From contig CANDFU010000047.1 in assembly GCA_947384095.1 (NCBI GenBank), forward strand, positions 1 through 8,906: a stretch of 8,906 nt of DNA, in the 5' to 3' direction. Shown here one piece after another: positions 7,129-8,906 of the stretch; position 1 is the first letter of the stretch, and each line of letters starts with the position of its first letter. Source of the DNA: an uncultured Roseburia sp. Lineage in GTDB: Bacteria > Bacillota > Clostridia > Lachnospirales > Lachnospiraceae. Position numbers and translations under genes: made by a program. Below the pieces are notes generated by a model. It searched no databases. It had not been told where the DNA came from and was given only the letters and a program-made list of their open reading frames with translations.

Positions 7129-7142
7129 TTAGTCACGACTAA
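7129..7142. promoter_or_regulatory. TTAG-N6-CTAA palindrome in the feo leader (operator candidate)
   Basis: TTAGTCACGACTAA is a perfect six-base inverted repeat around AC in the untranslated leader, about 35-50 bases past the predicted transcription start. It matches the neighbouring site at 7164-7177 in form and spacing. Centre-to-centre distance is 35 bases. A DtxR/MntR-like repressor is the best guess for the binder. Confidence 0.5.
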
Positions 7143-7155
7143 CCCCATGCGCAAA

Positions 7156-7185
7156 ATAGTGGTTAGTCTTTGCTAACCACTATTA
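7156..7185. promoter_or_regulatory. 12-bp inverted repeat containing a TTAG-N6-CTAA operator candidate at the feo start site
   Basis: The arms AATAGTGGTTAG and CTAACCACTATT are perfectly complementary and flank the six bases TCTTTG. The core TTAGTCTTTGCTAA (7164-7177) contains the GGTTAG/CTAACC half-sites typical of DtxR/IdeR boxes. It begins directly after the predicted -10 and covers the expected start site, an ideal place for a repressor. As RNA it could also form a 5' hairpin. No long T-run follows, so a terminator is unlikely. Confidence 0.6.
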
Positions 7186-7213
7186 TAATATGACATCCGA
7201 TCATTTTTGTCAA
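7186..7213 (-). promoter_or_regulatory. Promoter of the feo operon
   Basis: On the minus strand, a perfect TTGACA (7208-7213) is followed after 16-17 bases by TATTAT (about 7186-7191). The first feoA ATG is about 120 bases downstream. The downstream inverted repeat abuts the -10, so this near-consensus promoter is probably strong and held down by a repressor when iron is sufficient. Confidence 0.7.
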
Positions 7214-7315
7214 CACAATTTTTATCATTAACCCCGGTTTCGTCACACTGCCCAACGCATCATGCACTGCCAGCCCCTCATTTTTCGCCGCCATCACTAC
7301 ACTCTGAACGTAAAG

Positions 7316-7828
7316 TTATAGTTCCGTTCTCAGCAGAGAATACATCTTCATATCGATAACTTTACCATTTTTTACAGCATTGCTTCTTAATGTACCTTCA
7401 TACCGGAATCCCGCTTTTTCAAGCACTCTGCAAGACGCTGCATTGTATGCAAATGGTTCTGCATAAATGCGGATAATATCACTTTTTTCAAATACATATC
7501 CGCAGATTTGTGTCACTGCTTCAGTCATGATACCTTTCCCCCAGTATTTCCCGGCAATGTAATATCCCAGCTCGGCAGTCTGTCTGTGAATATTTTCCTG
7601 CCGAAAAACGCCAACGCTCCCCACCGCCTTGTCATCTACCGTAATGGCAAAAGCGAACGTTTCATTCTCATCCGCGGAAATCATGGAAGAAATATAATCC
7701 ATTCCGTCCTGCTCTGTATAGGGATAGGGCAATCCGTCCCGAAGATTATCCTGTATCTTTCGATCGGAGAGAGCCATTGCCAGATCTTTTGCGTCTGACA
7801 ATCTCCATTTTCTTATTTTGCAGATCAT
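7316..7828 (-). CDS. GNAT-family N-acetyltransferase, RimJ/RimL type
   Basis: This is a 170-aa protein. The acetyl-CoA binding region shows AELGYYIAGKYWGKGIMTEA (85-104), with the YWGKG(I/M) loop in place of the classical Q/RxxGxG/A motif. It is followed by RIYAEPFAYNAASCRVLEKA (120-139) and GFRYEG, which are hallmarks of the RimJ/RimL branch. Related enzymes acetylate protein N-termini, amino sugars or small-molecule amines; the substrate cannot be told here. GGGAGG lies 12 bases before the ATG, rather far, with a second AAAGGA very close, so start efficiency may be modest. It is on the same strand as feo but upstream of that operon's own promoter, and appears to be a separate unit. Confidence 0.9.
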   Translation of the reverse strand: MICKIRKWRLSDAKDLAMALSDRKIQDNLRDGLPYPYTEQDGMDYISSMISADENETFAFAITVDDKAVGSVGVFRQENIHRQTAELGYYIAGKYWGKGIMTEAVTQICGYVFEKSDIIRIYAEPFAYNAASCRVLEKAGFRYEGTLRSNAVKNGKVIDMKMYSLLRTEL

Positions 7829-7882
7829 TTTCCTTTGATTCCTCCCTGTCGTCTGACGTTGTCCTGTTTCTTTGTACCAACA

Positions 7883-7911
7883 ATTTTACACCCAGACCAA
7901 AAACAAAACAA
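7883..7911 (-). promoter_or_regulatory. Candidate promoter of the acetyltransferase gene
   Basis: On the minus strand, TTGTTT (7906-7911), a 17-base spacer and TAAAAT (7883-7888) lie about 55 bases before the gene. The -10 matches five of six consensus bases, the -35 only three. No other candidate looked better. Confidence 0.35.
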
Positions 7912-7954
7912 CCCGGCACAGGCAATTACATTATTGGGAAAAACGGTTGCCGGG
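7912..7954 (-). terminator. Long-loop inverted repeat followed by a T-rich tract
   Basis: CCCGGCA (7912-7918) and TGCCGGG (7948-7954) are perfect inverted repeats with a 29-base loop. On the minus strand the second arm is followed by TTGTTTTGTTTTTGG, as in an intrinsic terminator. No intact minus-strand gene lies immediately upstream. It could be a relic terminator of a lost gene, an attenuator for the acetyltransferase gene, or chance. The long loop lowers confidence. Confidence 0.3.
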
Positions 7955-7969
7955 CAATGCCTGTACGGC

Positions 7970-7989
7970 CGATATGTAACGATATGTAA
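7970..7989. repeat. Tandem 10-bp repeat
   Basis: CGATATGTAA occurs twice with no gap. It lies just before the MATE pseudogene, in a stretch with no gene. No function can be assigned. Confidence 0.6.
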
Positions 7990-8027
7990 AAGGATCGATC
8001 ACTAAAGCGGATCAGGCAGGAAGAAAG

Positions 8028-8430
8028 CTATGGGAACAAGCCGCAGGATTGTCAGATGTCATAGCCACTTCCCGATCCTGTCCGCCCTGATCCTGGGAGT
8101 TGTTTTAACAATTATTTGCTATATATTCACTAATCAGATTGTCAGTGCATTTTTAACAGATGTAACAGCCTTTGATTATGCTGCACAGTTTGCCCGGATT
8201 TTACTGACAACAAGTTTCCTGTTTGGCGTGTTTTATGTACTTACCAACGCATTACAGGCAATGGGTGCAGCCACCGCTTCCCTTGTTACCAATTTAGACT
8301 GACCGGGCTTATATGGGCACAGCCAGCAGCAGATATACTTTCCATTTCCCTTGCCGCCATACTGTATATCAATACATTCAAGAAATTAAGCAGGATACAG
8401 ATTGCCGGACAGATAGAAACAAACAGCTGA
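8028..8430 (+). pseudogene. MATE-family multidrug efflux pump, C-terminal remnant
   Basis: MATE pumps are about 450 aa with 12 helices; only roughly the last 130 residues survive here. From 8030 one frame encodes membrane segments and the conserved stretch YVLTNALQAMGAATASLVTN, ending at a TGA (8300-8302). From 8299 a different frame continues as LTGLIWAQPAADILSISLAA and ends at 8428-8430. In intact relatives about 20 residues (a SRQG... helix) separate these blocks, so a deletion plus frameshift is likely. At the 5' edge a third frame reads YGNKPQ, resembling the conserved loop of MATE proteins, and indicates another frameshift near 8045. Everything upstream of that is missing. The gene cannot make a working transporter; it marks gene decay next to an accessory-looking region. 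Confidence 0.8.
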
Positions 8431-8468
8431 AAGGGGTGGATGAGCCCGGTTTTGTTTTCCCCTTTCAG
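8427..8468. repeat. 10-bp inverted repeat after the MATE remnant
   Basis: CTGAAAGGGG (8427-8436) and CCCCTTTCAG (8459-8468) are perfectly complementary, with a 22-base loop. The loop itself contains a T-rich run (GGTTTTGTTTT). The left arm overlaps the remnant's stop codon. It might be part of the old gene's termination region, but no T-tract follows the second arm directly. Confidence 0.5.
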
Positions 8469-8515
8469 ACGGTGGATTTCTTTTTCCCTCTCCCTAAAAC
8501 CTGTCTGCGCAGGGG

Positions 8516-8577
8516 GCTGCCGGTTCCTCCGCCGGACTCATGGCCGTCAGCGGCGTGTGCGGGCCGGAACCGGCAGC
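8516..8577. repeat. 12-bp GC-rich inverted repeat with inner stem
   Basis: GCTGCCGGTTCC (8516-8527) and GGAACCGGCAGC (8566-8577) pair perfectly. Within the 38-base loop, CGCCGGAC (8530-8537) can pair with GTC..CGGCG (8546-8555), interrupted by a two-base bulge. No T-tract follows. It could be a structured RNA or DNA element, a recombination or transfer-related palindrome, or a relic; I cannot decide. Confidence 0.5.
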
Positions 8578-8598
8578 TCCCGCATAATGCGTCCTTAA

Positions 8599-8822
8599 CC
8601 ATTCACTGCTGCCATCAACGCATGGCGTGACAGGCGCAGACGGCGGCAGAAAGAAATATCCCTTGACCTCACAGAAGAAAAGTTTTATCCTTTAGACACA
8701 ACAGGCGAATCCGAATCGCTGCCATTGAAAGCAGGCATATCGTCAGGGATACCAGGGACAGCATAAAACAGTGGCTTATTACAGCCCTTTTCCAGTTGCG
8801 CTTTGACGGACAGAAACCATAA
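8599..8822 (+). pseudogene. Unrecognised coding debris in two overlapping frames
   Basis: One frame is open from 8599 to the TAA at 8764-8766 (55 codons, no ATG start). It reads protein-like: INAWRDRRRRRQKEISLDLT, then EEKFYPLD. A second frame is open from 8667 to the TAA at 8820-8822 (51 codons) and contains RDTRDSIKQWLITALFQLRF. Neither has a ribosome binding site. A single older gene broken by a frameshift near 8700 would explain both, with its 3' end at 8822. I do not recognise the family; the Arg-rich stretch only hints at nucleic-acid binding. The 8431-8598 stretch before it holds no supported gene beyond the inverted repeats. Confidence 0.3.
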
Positions 8823-8894
8823 GAATCGCTTTCATTTCTGGAAAACAGATATAAAATAAAACAACGGCAAATCGGTATTTTAGGAGGGAGAGAT

Positions 8895-8906
8895 ATGAAT
8901 ATACCA
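8895..8906 (+). CDS. Start of an unidentified gene, cut by window edge
   Basis: ATG at 8895-8897 follows AGGAGGGAG by a good distance (AGGAGG ends seven bases before the ATG). Only Met-Asn-Ile-Pro is visible. A -10-like TATAAA at 8850-8855 lies about 40 bases upstream, without a clear -35. The product cannot be named. Confidence 0.55.

Noticed and set aside
7156..7213. Fur box controlling feo
   Set aside because: No match to the GATAATnATTATC-type palindrome was seen; the palindromes present have TTAG/CTAA ends instead.
1..8906. CRISPR array, rRNA, insertion sequence or known riboswitch
   Set aside because: No regularly spaced repeats, rRNA sequence, transposase motifs with terminal repeats, or recognisable riboswitch cores were found by eye on either strand.

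Overview
The window looks like a piece of a Firmicutes chromosome, most likely class Clostridia and close to Lachnospiraceae. This rests on the feoA-feoA-feoB-Cys-rich gene order, an orphan BlaI/BlaR1 pair, strong AGGAGG-type ribosome binding sites and mixed GC content. No taxonomic marker beyond a tRNA fragment is present, so the placement is inference.

Layout. (1) Positions 1-51 hold the 5' part of a tRNA-Gly(TCC) on the minus strand, cut by the window edge. (2) Positions 389-1330, plus strand, encode a membrane-anchored ComEC-like metallo-beta-lactamase-fold protein with its own promoter. (3) A convergent gap of about 360 bases carries one clear hairpin terminator. (4) Positions 1695-3495, minus strand, hold a blaI-blaR1 regulator/sensor-protease pair with overlapping genes. 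Its sensor domain is not penicillin-binding-like and there is no beta-lactamase beside it. (5) Positions 3777-7213, minus strand, form a ferrous-iron uptake operon: promoter, feoA, second feoA, feoB (800 aa with an acidic extracytoplasmic insertion) and a 62-aa FeoB-associated Cys-rich membrane protein. (6) Positions 7316-7828, minus strand, encode a RimJ/RimL-type GNAT acetyltransferase. (7) Positions 7829-8894 look eroded: a MATE efflux pump C-terminal pseudogene, inverted repeats and unrecognised coding debris. (8) A new gene begins at 8895 on the plus strand and is cut after four codons.

The most informative non-coding signal is a set of three palindromes of the form TTAG-N6-CTAA, all in the feo operon. 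Two lie in the feoA leader just downstream of a near-consensus promoter, and one lies at the feoA-feoB junction. The spacing fits half-sites of DtxR/IdeR/MntR-type metal repressors, so iron-dependent repression of feo by such a regulator (not encoded here) is the best working model. FeoA1, FeoA2, FeoB and the Cys-rich protein would then act together as one GTP-dependent Fe(II) import system. The BlaI/BlaR1 pair probably responds to an envelope signal and may control itself plus targets elsewhere; a 10-bp inverted repeat overlapping its predicted promoter is a candidate operator. No wholly new system is evident. The best leads are the feo operator set, the FeoB insertion and the orphan BlaR1 sensor.
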